Shown piece after piece: positions 12,202-24,789 of a stretch of 64,000 nt of DNA (positions within the stretch are counted from its first letter, which is position 1; the number at the start of each line of letters is the position of its first letter). The stretch is taken from NCBI RefSeq assembly GCF_963583255.1, contig NC_084807.1:24759572-24823571 (forward strand), given 5' to 3'. The position numbers and the translations under genes are program-made. This DNA is from Pyrus communis. Lineage: Eukaryota > Streptophyta > Magnoliopsida > Rosales > Rosaceae. The notes under the pieces were generated by a model, which searched no databases, was not told the DNA's origin, and saw only the letters and a list, made by a program, of their open reading frames with translations.

Positions 12202-12294
12202 GGTTGCTGCTGCTTTCCGGTGGATTGAAACGCCTAGGGTTGGTGTTTCTAGAGAGAAAGAGTTTCTGATTTGCTTGGCGCGCCGGAGCAAAGA

Positions 12295-12306
12295 GGGTTA
12301 GGGTTT
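12295..12306 (-). promoter_or_regulatory. Telo-box in eIF2-alpha 5' leader
   Basis: The minus strand reads AAACCCTAACCC about 95 bases upstream of the chosen ATG. Telo-boxes (AAACCCTA) are established elements of plant ribosomal-protein and translation-factor promoters. An in-frame upstream ATG at 12291 lies just inside it. Confidence 0.6.
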
Positions 12307-12409
12307 TTGAGCAGAGAGGGATAGCTAAGCTGTGATAGTAGCAACTCAACTTCGGTACCGGAAACGCTGTTTTTTTTGTTTTTTTTGTTTTTTTAACTAC
12401 CATAGTCAC

Positions 12410-13851
12410 CTCGTTGTCTTTTTTTTTTTAACCATGTTATATTTACATCCATTATAAAAAAGTTAAAAAATTCAAATGTTATATTCCCACTTACTATTAT
12501 TTAGAGATAAATTTTTCTTAAAAAAGAATATAAACAAATAATATTACTCGGCAGAAAAGAAAAAAAAAAACCCGTTTCCTTTCCAAATTCCAATTGGGGT
12601 GGGAATGAAGAATTATGGGTTTTCATTCTTTGCTTTTTCCCCTTTTGTTTTCTTTTTCATATGCATTTTCCATTTTTGCCATATATGATGGAGATTCTCT
12701 TACTTTGTCGCACATTTTTAATTTCTGGGTTCGTTCTAGTTTTGTAAGTTATTGGTTAATTTGTGCTAGATTGTTTATTTTTGTTATTGATAAGCTATTT
12801 TGCTTGTGTATGAGCAATGGTCAATTGGATCTAAAAGAAGAGCATGAATTCTAAAGCAAAACAAGATAGAAAAAATCCCAATTCATATTCTTTGAGGAAC
12901 AAACCAAGAGCAATTTAATCAGAAAACTACAAAAAAGCATCGAAACACGGGAGTTTACTAATAAAGCGATAATGGGTACAAGAAAAACGAAAACAAAAAC
13001 CAGCAACTCTTTTTTGAACTAATAACATTCAAGGGCTCATCCAAGGAAAAGTTCAGAAATAAAGAAATAGGAATATATATTTGTTTTCGAAGTTCATCAC
13101 CATCAAAAGGCTTTAAAACAATGTGTGCCCAGTATGAAGCAAAGGGTGTGAGATTTGGGTTTCACCTTCTGGTTATTCGAAGGGCAATTAATTATATAAA
13201 TTTCAACAATACCGTCGAAAGAGAAAGAGGGAAACGGTTATTAAAGGAAAACTCATTAAAAAACAAATTTACCCTAACCTAATGAAAACGAATTCCAGGA
13301 ATTCTCATAGGAAAACGTGAAACAAATTGCACCCTAACCTAATGCAAATTCAAATAAAAAGTAACAGAGCTATGCTTCAATTGTACGATGTCGACAAATC
13401 AAGATAACCGACATAAAATTATCTTTTATCTCTTCGACGGAAACATAATCTACTTCTTTCATAAAAATGTCATCTTCTAAGTTCATTCTTTTTGCTTTCT
13501 CTGAATGAAAGGAGATGTGAAGGATGAGTTAGGATTTAAGGGAGACAAATTTTTTAAACATAGCGTGAGAGTTATCACACCCAAACTTTTCTTAAAAAAA
13601 AAAAGAGTAATGCAAAAGGGGATAACTAAAGTCCTTATTAGTCATTTTACAAATGGACAAATTTGTAATTAAAAAATTTATAAAAATGTGGATGGAAAGA
13701 TAAGACAATGGGGTGGGAATAACACATTTTTTTTTATTTATTTATTTTTTCTAATTTTATGAATGGGCCGGATAAAGCCACCATTAGCTCAAGGCCCAAA
13801 GCTTGGAAGTTAAGAGAGAGGGAAAAAAAAAAGAAAAAGTTAAAAAATGAT
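12410..13851. other. Spacer upstream of eIF2-alpha
   Basis: AT-rich sequence with homopolymer runs. The frame at 12615-12854 is low-complexity and without domain similarity. No gene is supported. Confidence 0.5.
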
Positions 13852-13933
13852 CGTCGACAGCAGGATTCGAACCTGCGCAGGCAAAGCCCAACAGATTTCG
13901 AGTCTGTCTCCTTAACCACTCGGACATATCGAC
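13852..13933 (-). tRNA. tRNA-Ser (anticodon CGA)
   Basis: An 82-nt gene reading on the minus strand. The acceptor stem GTCGATA pairs with TGTCGAC (one G-T wobble), followed by discriminator G. The D-arm carries GAGTGGTTAAGG. The anticodon stem ACAGA/TCTGT encloses loop CTCGAAA with anticodon CGA. There is a long type II variable arm (about TTGGGCTTTGCCTGC) and the T-arm carries GGTTCGAATCC. No intron is present and CCA is not encoded, as expected for a nuclear tRNA. A T-rich stretch lies just downstream on the minus strand (13.81-13.85 kb), a plausible Pol III terminator. It decodes UCG serine codons. Confidence 0.95.
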
Positions 13934-14568
13934 GGTGCGCTCTTCGTGGCACAAAAATTAATTAAATGAAAGTATTTATACATACAGCACTTTTCTGGTT
14001 ATTAGATGAAAATGGAAAATTTCAAGAAAAATTCAAAAACTTGTTGAAAAATTAGTAGTGCTTCTTGGAGATTGCTAGGTGTTATATAAAAAAAAAAAAG
14101 TGCTTCTTAATACTTTTTAACTTTGGATTGCCAAACGTTTTAAAAGATTTTTCTAATTATTTGTAAATGCTTTTAGTAATTTTAAAAATACTTTAAGTGT
14201 TTTTTATAAAGAAAAATATATAATTAGTGCTTTTTGCAGAAGACATTTTAAATGCTTTTGAAATCCATAAACATTTTCACAAATTGCGTATTCAACTATT
14301 TTAAAAACAGTTACAAGCGTGATCTCACCTACTAATCACTATCAATTACGTAGATTATTGTCTATAACCACAATTTCTTGTGACAAAAGTTGGCCGCCCA
14401 TTTCCTTCCCTCCAAAGCAAAAATAAATAAAGAAAAAAGATCAACTCTTTGATAACGCATTCACAATTCTAGAACGACAAAGCAAACAAAGTACCACCAC
14501 ATTGCACTAACAAAAAGAAGTAAAGCAAAAGATGTCATGGCATTCCAAAAGCTTCCACAGCGTCCAAC
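13934..14568. other. Spacer with hAT-like MITE remnant
   Basis: No gene is supported. Between about 14.05 and 14.33 kb the sequence repeats TGCTTTTAAA-type motifs on both strands, resembling the MITE in eIF2-alpha intron 1, but the ends are eroded. Confidence 0.4.
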
Positions 14569-16534
14569 ATGGCGAGCTCAGATTTTGCAGAGGCACCGGG
14601 ACTCGACGCCGTGAGCCTCACAAACACGATTGCGTCCACCGCTCAAAGCGCAAGGACACACCGCCACAACTGCCAGCAGCTCGCAGAGCACGTAAGGATG
14701 GTAGGAAACTTGCTTGAGAATATGAAATCAACGGACTTTATGAAGCTTCCATGTACAAAGGAGCCGTTGGATGGTCTTGAAAAGGCTCTTGTAAAAGCGC
14801 TTCTACTAGTACAGGGTTGTAGAGACAACAGCTGCCTCTACATGTTTGCCCTGGGATGGAGTGTGGTGTATCAATTCCGGCAAGTCCAGGCGGAGATTGA
14901 CCACCACATCGGTCTCCTAGTCCGCCCCTTGGTTTCACTGCTTCAAGAGTTTCGCCTTCAAGTATGTCAATGCTTTTCTTATAAGACAATTTGACATGTT
15001 ATTTCGTAACATGACGGTGTTTCCTCATTAGACTGTTTGGAATGTTATTTCGTAATATACAAATAGTATAACAAGATAACATTTTCAACCAAAATAAGTC
15101 TAAATTGATGGGATATTATGAACTAATTAACTAGTACTATTGTGGCTATGAACTTAGAATTTGAAGGAAAGCTTGGAGGCTATTGAAGAGGATCAAAGGT
15201 TGTATACACTTGATGAACAGGGCATGGAGGTTCATGGTGTGGTGTTGAAGCCTGATCGGACAATGAAAGATGCAGACATATTGGAGAGGGCGCTGTCTCG
15301 GAAATATCCCAACATGGCTTTTGATGAGGCACTCCAGGAGGAGAAGGAGAAGCTGAATATCGAACTACAGCGAGCAATAACGATTAACGATCCTGATCAA
15401 TGTCGGATGATTGAACATCTTATTCATGTAGCAGAAAATGTAGTGAGTGGTGTGCTGCCAGGAAAGAAAGTTGAGAAGCTTCTTGTCAACGAACCAAGTT
15501 ATGTGGTGTCAGGGTGAGTAGTGTTTGAGGGATTGAGAGTGCACTAGCCAATCACAAGTAATTTTTCGGTGCTACCGTCACATTGACATGTGACCAATAC
15601 ACTTGTGTTATAACACGTATGCCAGTAACAAACATTTCTCATCAAGCACATTTTAGTAGCCTGCATTATTACATGGTTGATTAAAAGCGTTTTGTGGCAC
15701 AGATGCATAACCAATGCCAACTCCATTTATACAGGCCCCGGGTTTCAGCTGGAGAATGAAGGCCGGGGGGAGTGGCAGGCTGAGCTTTTCGGTTGTTGCA
15801 GTGAGCCTTGTCTAAGTGAGTTACTCAGACGCGTTAACCCCCGTTCCAAACGCACTTTCTCACGATTTGAATTACCATGTTTTAACAGGCCTGAAGACCT
15901 GCATTTACCCCTGTGGAACATTTTCCTGGATAGCCAATGTGGTGTCAAAAGATAAAATATGTAAGCATACCCGCTCTCACATATAAACATAAACAAGCAT
16001 AAGTGCTTTTAACCGAAGCATTCACAAACGAGACCTAATTGATCCGACTTTTTCCTTGGACTACAGCTCGCGAGCAAGCAGCAAGTAATCTTATTGCTTA
16101 CTCCCTTTTCGGAGGCTGCTGCTGTTACACTTGCTGTGTGAGAAGAAAGTTGCGGGAACTTTTTAACATAGAGGTACTCATCGTATAATTCTTTCTACAT
16201 TACTACTTGAGTAGTACGCTTCTGCTTTTATCCGTCGTAACCAGAATTAGTCTCGTAGGGAAGTTGCTGTGACGACCTTCTTACTCACCTTATGTGCTGC
16301 TGTTGTGCACTGGTTCAGGAGCTACGAGAACTCGAACTCAGAAGCTTTGAAGGTAGGTTACATAAGCCTCGGGTCTCCGGTGCTTCACAATTGAATGCTT
16401 TGCAACACCAGAATGTAAAGATTGTTACTTTAGTAGAAGAGATCCTCTCCGGATCTCTTCCACCAAGGCCATATGATCAAGTGACCCGGACCTTTGAAAT
16501 TTCATCTAACAACCCACCTATTTTGATCTCTTAA
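14569..16534 (+). CDS. MID1-complementing-activity (MCA) type protein with PLAC8 domain
   Basis: Six exons: 14569-14961, 15158-15513, 15703-15815, 15889-15960, 16067-16173 and 16259-16534. All are GT-AG and in phase, giving 438 residues (Arabidopsis MCA1 about 421). MCA proteins are plasma-membrane proteins linked to stretch-activated Ca2+ influx; close relatives are annotated as cell number regulator 13. Seen: the N-terminal helical region (HRHNCQQLAEHVRMVGNLLE, about residues 31-50), QFRQVQAEIDHH, and DQRLYTLDEQ opening the middle region. A cysteine-rich PLAC8 domain spans about residues 273-375 (LFGCCSEPCLS, CCCYTCCVRRKLRE, LMCCCCALVQELRELELR). The final roughly 33 residues are encoded by a MITE and are not part of the family. 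An upstream out-of-family ATG at 14532 was rejected because the frame differs. Confidence 0.9.
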
Positions 16535-16630
16535 AAGCTATAATAATTTTGACCGTTGGATAAAATTTCAAAGGTTCGGATCACTTGATCCGATGACCTT
16601 GGTGGAAGAGATCCGGAGAGGATCTCTTCT
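16435..16630. mobile_element. Hairpin MITE forming the MCA stop and 3' end
   Basis: Near-perfect inverted arms of about 75 bases: the left arm starts AGAAGAGATCCTCTCCGG and the reversed right arm reads the same, with the match running through CTTCCACCAAGG and ACCTTTGAAATTT. The left arm and loop are translated as the last codons of the MCA-type gene and supply its TAA at 16532. No target duplication was seen. The long near-perfect stem could be processed to small RNAs (inference). Confidence 0.88.
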
Positions 16631-16639
16631 CTTGGGATG

Positions 16640-17600
16640 TGTGGTTCATATTTAAAGAAACTATGGCCCAACCTTTTGCACATCTTTCATTTTTTTTACC
16701 ACAAAATAATTGACATTTATCCCTAACTCACTTGAAAAGAGAATATTGCAATTCATCTAGGGCGTGTTTGACTGGCTTCTCTAAGTTTCACTGGATTGGT
16801 TATGATACTTATATCGTGTTTGGATTATGTTTAATGAGACTAAGCGGGACTCGCTGGGATTAAATACTTCGCTAAGGGGCCTTAGCGCGACCCCCCGAAA
16901 AGGAGAGGATTGCTAATCCTGTCTCCTACACTTGCTTTGCTTCATCTCAGGCTCGTCCACGACTCCAATATACTTCGCATCGTCCTCATAGTCGTACGAC
17001 GATAGACGACAGACCTACATCGTCATCGAAACCCCAATCCCCAAAAGATGAGATATTTGAAAGAATGCTGCCGGATGAACGCTGCTACAAGCGTAACGAC
17101 GGGCAAAAGTGTCCCCAATCTCCGCTTCAACGACGACGCTGCAAAGCACAAACCACCACTTCAACGAGGTCAAACCCAAAATTGAACGGATCTAGGCCAA
17201 CCAAGCTCTCCCATTCGGGATTCCACACCCACCAAACAAAAACATGAAAAACCAAGCTCGATTCTTCGTTTTGCAGGATTTTTTTTTGGCAATTAATCAG
17301 AAAAAAGAAGGAAGGGAAGGAGAGCGAGGGACAGAGAGAACCAAGGAGATAAAAGGGAGAAAAAATGGACTGGTGGAGGCTTCCTGAGAGAGGGAGAGTT
17401 TTTTTTAGAATAAAAAAAAGGTAGAATTAATTAATATAATAATATTAGATATGAATTAAAAAATATAATATTGTAATTTGGTATTATCCTTCTTTTTAGT
17501 TAAACACTGCATCAAACGCTTCACTAAGTCAGTTCAGCTTAGTGTAGTATAAGCCAGTCTGAGTTACAAAATGATCCACGACGTAATCGCGGGCCGAGTA
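16640..17600. other. Spacer, probably a decayed non-autonomous transposon
   Basis: GGGCGTGTTTGACTGGCTT near 16.76 kb and the reversed sequence near 17.56 kb (GACTGGCTTATACTAC) share GACTGGCTT, with GTGTTTGGAT-like subterminal motifs, hinting at an old element of about 0.8 kb. The match is short and no target duplication was identified. The open frame at 17065-17247 has no family similarity. Confidence 0.3.
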
Positions 17601-17610
17601 GTGAAGTCAT

Positions 17611-17667
17611 GGCCCAAGTAGCAGTTGGATCCCCTCAAAGCCCACCCTGCGCCATTCTGTAGGGTTT
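17611..17667 (+). promoter_or_regulatory. Site II and telo-box elements of the eS4 promoter
   Basis: GGCCCA (reverse TGGGCC, site II) at 17611-17616 and TAGGGTTT (reverse telo-box AAACCCTA) at 17660-17667 lie 100-155 bases upstream of the eS4 ATG. The pair is the standard proximal signature of plant ribosomal-protein genes. Confidence 0.6.
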
Positions 17668-17765
17668 TAGCGAGGGCGTCTCTCGCTCTCTGCCTCCCTC
17701 TTGCCCGTTCAGAGCTCCATCGGAAGCTCAGATACTTCCCCAGAGTTCAAGATCACACTCCCAAA

Positions 17766-20072
<2,307 letters not shown>

Positions 20073-20439
20073 GTAACTATGCACAGCCTTCAAATTTTGA
20101 TTTACTTGGGTGGCTGTTGGTTTTGCTGCAGACCTGGAGCTGTTGGTTCGGAATTTGTTCTTCAAAACTCAAAACATTTCCTGTTTGTTTTGCTCAGTAC
20201 TGGGTAATTCTAACTGTTTATTTCATCTATAACGAAATACTCAACCAAACAAGGTTTGAATGTGAACAAATCAACGACAACCCGTTGCGAATGCAGCTAA
20301 ATCCCTCCCAAAGTACACTTGATACTTCATAACCTAGGTCAAGTTGGCGGCAGATTACGAAACCTTCTCGGGTGCTTCAGAGTACACTACTATATTTTCG
20401 AGTTTTTTAACTGTCAGATCTTTGTTCAGAGTTACTCCC

Positions 20440-20769
20440 CTACTGTAAATTTTTGTTTAGAGTTACTCCCCTAGTTGGGTAAACGTGTAAATTTTTGTTT
20501 AGAGTTACTTCCCTAGTTGGGTAAACGTCTTCCTTCTAACATACGAAATTTTGTTTGCAATATCATATAAAGCTTGGTGACAAGTAAAAACCTTTGAACT
20601 ACTCGAATTGATGTATAAACTAACCCCCTAGTCAGCAGTCCTAGGAGACATGAATTTGGTTAATACATTCACCATCTAACGGTCATATATAAATCTTTTC
20701 TTGCATATCTAACCGCTAGATGGTAAAAGTATTAAAGTTTACCGCTAGATGGTAAAAGTATTAAAGTTT
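20440..20769. repeat. Short tandem duplications in the eS4-ferritin spacer
   Basis: A unit of about 51 bases containing GTAAATTTTTGTTTAGAGTT is doubled around 20.44-20.53 kb. A 29-bp unit (ACCGCTAGATGGTAAAAG...) is doubled at 20711-20768. Unit 2 kept only one copy of the latter. Confidence 0.85.
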
Positions 20770-20796
20770 GTGCATGTACCGTAATCAGTTCAGTGA

Positions 20797-21080
20797 GGTA
20801 CCGTTTGGTACGTGGGACGGGACGGAACAGAATGAGACAAAGCGCTCCGTCCCACGTTTGGTGCGCCTAAAACGGGTGGAACGAGCTGTTCCACGGGACG
20901 AGTTTTAGATGAATTTTCGTTCCGACTCAACCTCCTGGAACGACTCGTTCCACATCTGTAGAACACAAAATTATAACATCTCCGTCTCCTTCTTCCTCCT
21001 TGTTTCCATCCGAGGGCATCTTTGCTCCCACTCCGTTCCGTTCCGTTTCGTCCCGTCTCGTATGCATACCAAACGATACC
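20797..21080. mobile_element. 284-bp MITE with TGA target duplication, unit 1 only
   Basis: Inverted ends GGTACCGTTTGGTACG and GGTATCGTTTGGTATG (reversed). The 3-bp direct repeat TGA flanks it at 20794-20796 and 21081-21083. Unit 2 preserves the empty site (TTCCGTGAAAGATTCC near 32.52 kb), which defines the ends independently. Superfamily is uncertain: a 3-bp duplication fits PIF/Harbinger or CACTA relatives. Confidence 0.9.
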
Positions 21081-21453
21081 TGAAAGATTCCCAACCCCTT
21101 TACACGGCAGTCCACTTTGCTGGCATATAAAAAAGTATGAGAATCATTTGCCCTTTTCCAGTGGAGTTCCACCCAAAAGTATCCAAAGGGTCACCAAAAA
21201 ATCCGGTAGACCAGACTTTTTTCCTCCCCTTTTTTCTAAGATATGTCAACTTCTATTCATTATTCATAAATATGTAAAAACCAAACAGATTCATAAGCTG
21301 CATTCAACTAATTTGGCTAAAATTTGTCCCTCGTGTATTTTCCTCATCCGATAAACTAACAAAAGGTTCTAACCATGCAACCAAAACCTATAAACAGCTA
21401 CAATCAACGCACCAGACAACATAACACCACTTTCAACAGCGACAAACTCATCA

Positions 21454-23580
21454 TCACGCAGCAACAGCATCCCCGTGGAGCAGCGCCTGGTCGAAGTGCC
21501 ACACCCCTGGAACACACGGAATAGCATACAGTTTTAAGAAATGGGAAATGAAATCAGATAATGTTATTGTCAAATGACGAACAGTTAACGTAGGATAACG
21601 ATGACAACGGAATTGAATTATGGGTTCCTACCATGTCCTTTGCCAACTCTCCTTAGTTGAGCAACATATTCAGATATTTTCTTGATTGCTTCCACCTACA
21701 AAGGTAAAAGCACAACATCAAAAATCATGCCGCAAGTGTCCCTGTAGAACCTTTCCAACTCGGGACAAATAAAAGAGGATATCAAGACTAACCTGCTCAG
21801 CCAAAAACTCGGTTTCAACAAAATCTGTTAACTGCGGATCTTTTCTCTTCACAGCAACCTGTTAGTCGTAAATTCGAGGATGAACACAGCATAATAAGAT
21901 TATGAATTCATAACACAAACCAAACGATGTTACTGGTACAAATACAATCACCTGAAACTAATCATCTTATACTAAGAAGACAGCATACAATAAGAATTGA
22001 TGTCTTACGCTGTGTAAGTGGAGCAGCTTTACATTTGTCAGTTTCTCGAGTGACAATGCAAGCTCCATTGCTGAATTGAAAACATAGGACCGAGTTAGAG
22101 CTCAATAATTAACAGTTAAATCATAGTATATCAGTCCTATAAACTAGTCCATTGACAGAAAATCATCTACAAAAACCAGGTGTTTCTCATTTCTCGTTTA
22201 AATAAGCCAGCACACCTTAAATTGCATATATCACATCAACTTTCATCGTTAAACAGGTGACCAATTTTCTTCAAAGCCCAATAACAATGTTCTACAACAC
22301 AACTAAATAAGAAATATTCATGTAAATCCCAATGGAGAATATAACAGAACGGTGTCCAGGAGCCAAAATTTAATTGTTAATGTTCTTGTCACAAATACAC
22401 AAGCCAGGGCCAATAAAACTAACCATATAAAGCATCTCCTTTCTCTGGATGGTCAAACTCAGACACAGGCATCAGAATTGTCTGCAACTTCACTCTTCCA
22501 CCACGCTTATTCTGGGAAATGCCAACAATAAACAAAAAGAAAAGTGACAAGGAACTCGGTTTTACAAACGGTAAACTGAATTTAAGGCTCATCAGAGTAA
22601 TAAAAACACAAAAGCTAATATACTAGACAAGGACTAAGACAAACACCTGGTATTCCATTAATTTCTCGGCATGATCCCTTTCTTCCTCACTCGATTCCTT
22701 GAAAAACCTGCGATATAACGCAACCATAAATAACAAAATCACTGTATTAAAATGCTCAAATTAGCATAAAGTATTTCCAGCACATTACTTGGCAAGACCC
22801 TTGAGTGCAACATTGTCCCTGTCGAAATAGGCGTACATGGCATGGTAAATGTACGAGACATTGTACTCCACACTGATATTCCACCAAAGAAACAAATCAA
22901 CCGTTAGCGTGCATCAGAGCGTAAGCAAATACAACCGAATTTCGACAAAGATTAGTCGGATTCACAGTTGCAATACTTTTAGATACGAAATTCGAAACCA
23001 AACATTCATACACAAATCCAAGAACAAAGATTTACTAATCCAACCATACACAAATCCTAGCAGGTATACGGATAGAACAATTCGCATAAAATAATTAAGG
23101 GCACAATCGGATATTTCTTCAAGATTTAAACTTTAACACACAAAATTAATTGCAGTAATCAAATACTATAGAAACATGCCTTCATAGATATATAACACGT
23201 GAAGGGAAAAGAAAGAAAACCCACTTGATCTGCTCGTTAATGGCGGCCTCGCTTTCGTCAGTGAACTTCTGGCGGGCGAGAGAGACTTGTGGGAGAGTAG
23301 GGACGAGGTCGAGCTCCTTCTTCACCTCCTCAAACGGCTCGAAAACCACACCGGTAAGCGGCCGATTATTCGCGTTCTTTGAAGCGCAGACGACGACCCC
23401 ACTTTCATTGCTCGCCGGAGAGAACCGGAGAATCGAGGACATAGACGTGGAGGATGTCAGAGGCGAGACCGAGTACGAAACCGACGGCGGTGATGACGGC
23501 GGAGCAGAGGAAAACAGAGGACAAAAAATGTCCCCGCGAGCGAGCGAGGGAGAGGAGGCCGAAGAAGCTTTGAGAAGCAT
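21454..23580 (-). CDS. Plastid ferritin, copy 1
   Basis: Eight exons: 23225-23580, 22789-22872, 22647-22707, 22424-22511, 22009-22070, 21793-21858, 21632-21695 and 21454-21506. All are phase-consistent, giving 277 residues. It forms the 24-subunit iron-storage shell of plastids and oxidises Fe(II). Seen: a Ser/Pro-rich transit peptide (about residues 1-60), then the plant-specific extension region ([20 protein letters not shown]). Ferroxidase ligands correspond to Glu121, Glu156 and His159 (EYN... and EERDHAE), followed by KRGGRVKLQ and the C-terminal [10 protein letters not shown]. The eight-exon layout is the plant ferritin pattern. The promoter holds a G-box and an IDRS-like element. Its neighbour in Arabidopsis (FER4, At2g40300) also lies beside eIF2-alpha. 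The open frame on the plus strand at 23225-23626 is an antisense shadow of exon 1. Confidence 0.96.
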
Positions 23581-23736
23581 GATTCTGGAGAGGGTAACAG
23601 AGGAAGATAAGGGTTTTGACTTTTGAGTGAGTGTGGAAGTGGAGAAGGGGACTGGGATATATGGGTGGCTAAGGGATGTGGGACCATTGGATCAAAACCA
23701 CGTGGACGACTGGGTTTGATCTGTTGGGAGGGGCGC

Positions 23737-23750
23737 GTGGCGGGCTTGTG
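23737..23750 (-). promoter_or_regulatory. IDRS-like iron-response element, ferritin 1
   Basis: On the minus strand the sequence is CACAAGCCCGCCAC, about 160 bases upstream of the ATG. It matches the iron-dependent regulatory sequence of plant ferritins as I recall it (CACGAGGCCGCCAC) at 12 of 14 positions. A G-box CACGTG lies about 40 bases nearer the gene (around 23699). Family knowledge: the IDRS represses ferritin transcription at low iron. Confidence 0.55.
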
Positions 23751-23931
23751 GCATAGCTGGATCTGCTGTGGGATCCACGGAAATATCTGGAACTGTGGGG
23801 GAGTGTGTTGAACTTTTCCGGATAATTTGTGCTCATCTCCAATTCATTTTGGTAAGGATTTTAAATATTCGTGAATCGTATCTGTTTATTAAATTATTAG
23901 TTTTTGTCAAGTACTTATATTCATATAGATT

Positions 23932-24298
23932 TTGTTGTAGAACTTTTATTGCTCCTTGAATTGCAGAAGTTATTTCAATCCCCAAAACGAATGAGAATTT
24001 CCACAACTTGAATAACACAAAGGGTCGGTTCGCCCTCCGCTCAAACTGCATTTCATCCAGTTAACTGATGAACATTTTCTCTATTCTGATTTCTTGAGAA
24101 CGGGTTTTTTGCTGCAGTTCAAACTTTCCAAGGTCTGGTTTGTGCAATTTAGGCAGAAGGGCATCCCATACATTAAAAGCAACTCCAGCGTGAACATTTT
24201 CTCTATTCTGATTTCTTGAGAACGGGTTTTTTGCTGCAGTTCAAACTTTCCAAGGTCTGGTCTGTGCAATTTGGGCAGAAGGGCATCCCATACATTAA
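23932..24298 (+). pseudogene. eS4 3'-half pseudogene, left piece
   Basis: It starts with the end of eS4 intron 3 and the first roughly 37 bases of exon 4 (TTATTTCAATCCCCAAAACG). A deletion then jumps, within a TTCC microhomology, into intron 4 (ACAACTTGAATAACAC), and sequence continues into exon 5 up to CATACATTAA. A 122-bp tandem copy follows. Here the Harbinger element interrupts it. Retained introns show it is a DNA copy, not a retrocopy. Confidence 0.9.
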
Positions 24299-24314
24299 AA
24301 GCAACTCCAGCGTG
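24071..24314. repeat. 122-bp tandem duplication across the eS4-pseudogene/Harbinger junction
   Basis: Units 24071-24192 and 24193-24314 differ at only about two positions. Each unit holds eS4 intron 4 end, start of exon 5, TAA and then the outer 16 bases of the Harbinger element. The outer copy therefore leaves an orphan transposon end at about 24177-24192. Confidence 0.93.
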
Positions 24315-24789
24315 TGAAACCTCTCCTCAAGCAATACATTATGCTATCCACCTAGTGAACAGTAACTGTCCTTAATGAACAGTAATCGTCTTTTGCATCT
24401 CCACCATTGCACTTCAATAACCTTGGTAATAGGCAATAAAATATTAGTATTTGTTTAGGGTGCTTTAGATTTTAGCCCTTACAATTCATTATTTCTATAT
24501 AAAAACTCATCTATCTTTAAATATCCAATTTAAGCCCAAATTTAAAATTTGCAAACATATAGGAACACTATTGGCCTATTAATACAATTTCTTTACACGC
24601 ATGCCACTCATACTTTATGGTCCCTTTTCCAAATTCCTAAATTTATGCCAAATTAAAAGTAGTAGAAAAAGTGAAATAAAATGAAAAAAGTGTTTGCATT
24701 AACCGTATCTATGTCAAACTAGAAAAGTAGTATTTTTTTTTTCGTGATATATTTTGTAGCAATTTTATCCATATTAATTGGTAGGTAAA

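Noticed and set aside
12140..12409. 89-residue minus-strand frame at the eIF2-alpha 5' end
   Set aside because: It is out of frame with the conserved eIF2-alpha start and has no similarity.
13734..13965. Open frames on both strands across 13.73-13.96 kb
   Set aside because: They are translations of the tRNA-Ser gene and its flanks.
16760..17560. Firm call of a complete transposon
   Set aside because: Only a nine-base inverted match and no target duplication could be found, so it is left as a weak suggestion.
23225..23626. 133-residue plus-strand open frame over ferritin exon 1 (and its twin at 34638-34964)
   Set aside because: It is antisense to the conserved ferritin transit peptide and exon 1. 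The composition is a mirror of the Ser/Pro-rich sense frame and it has no family similarity.
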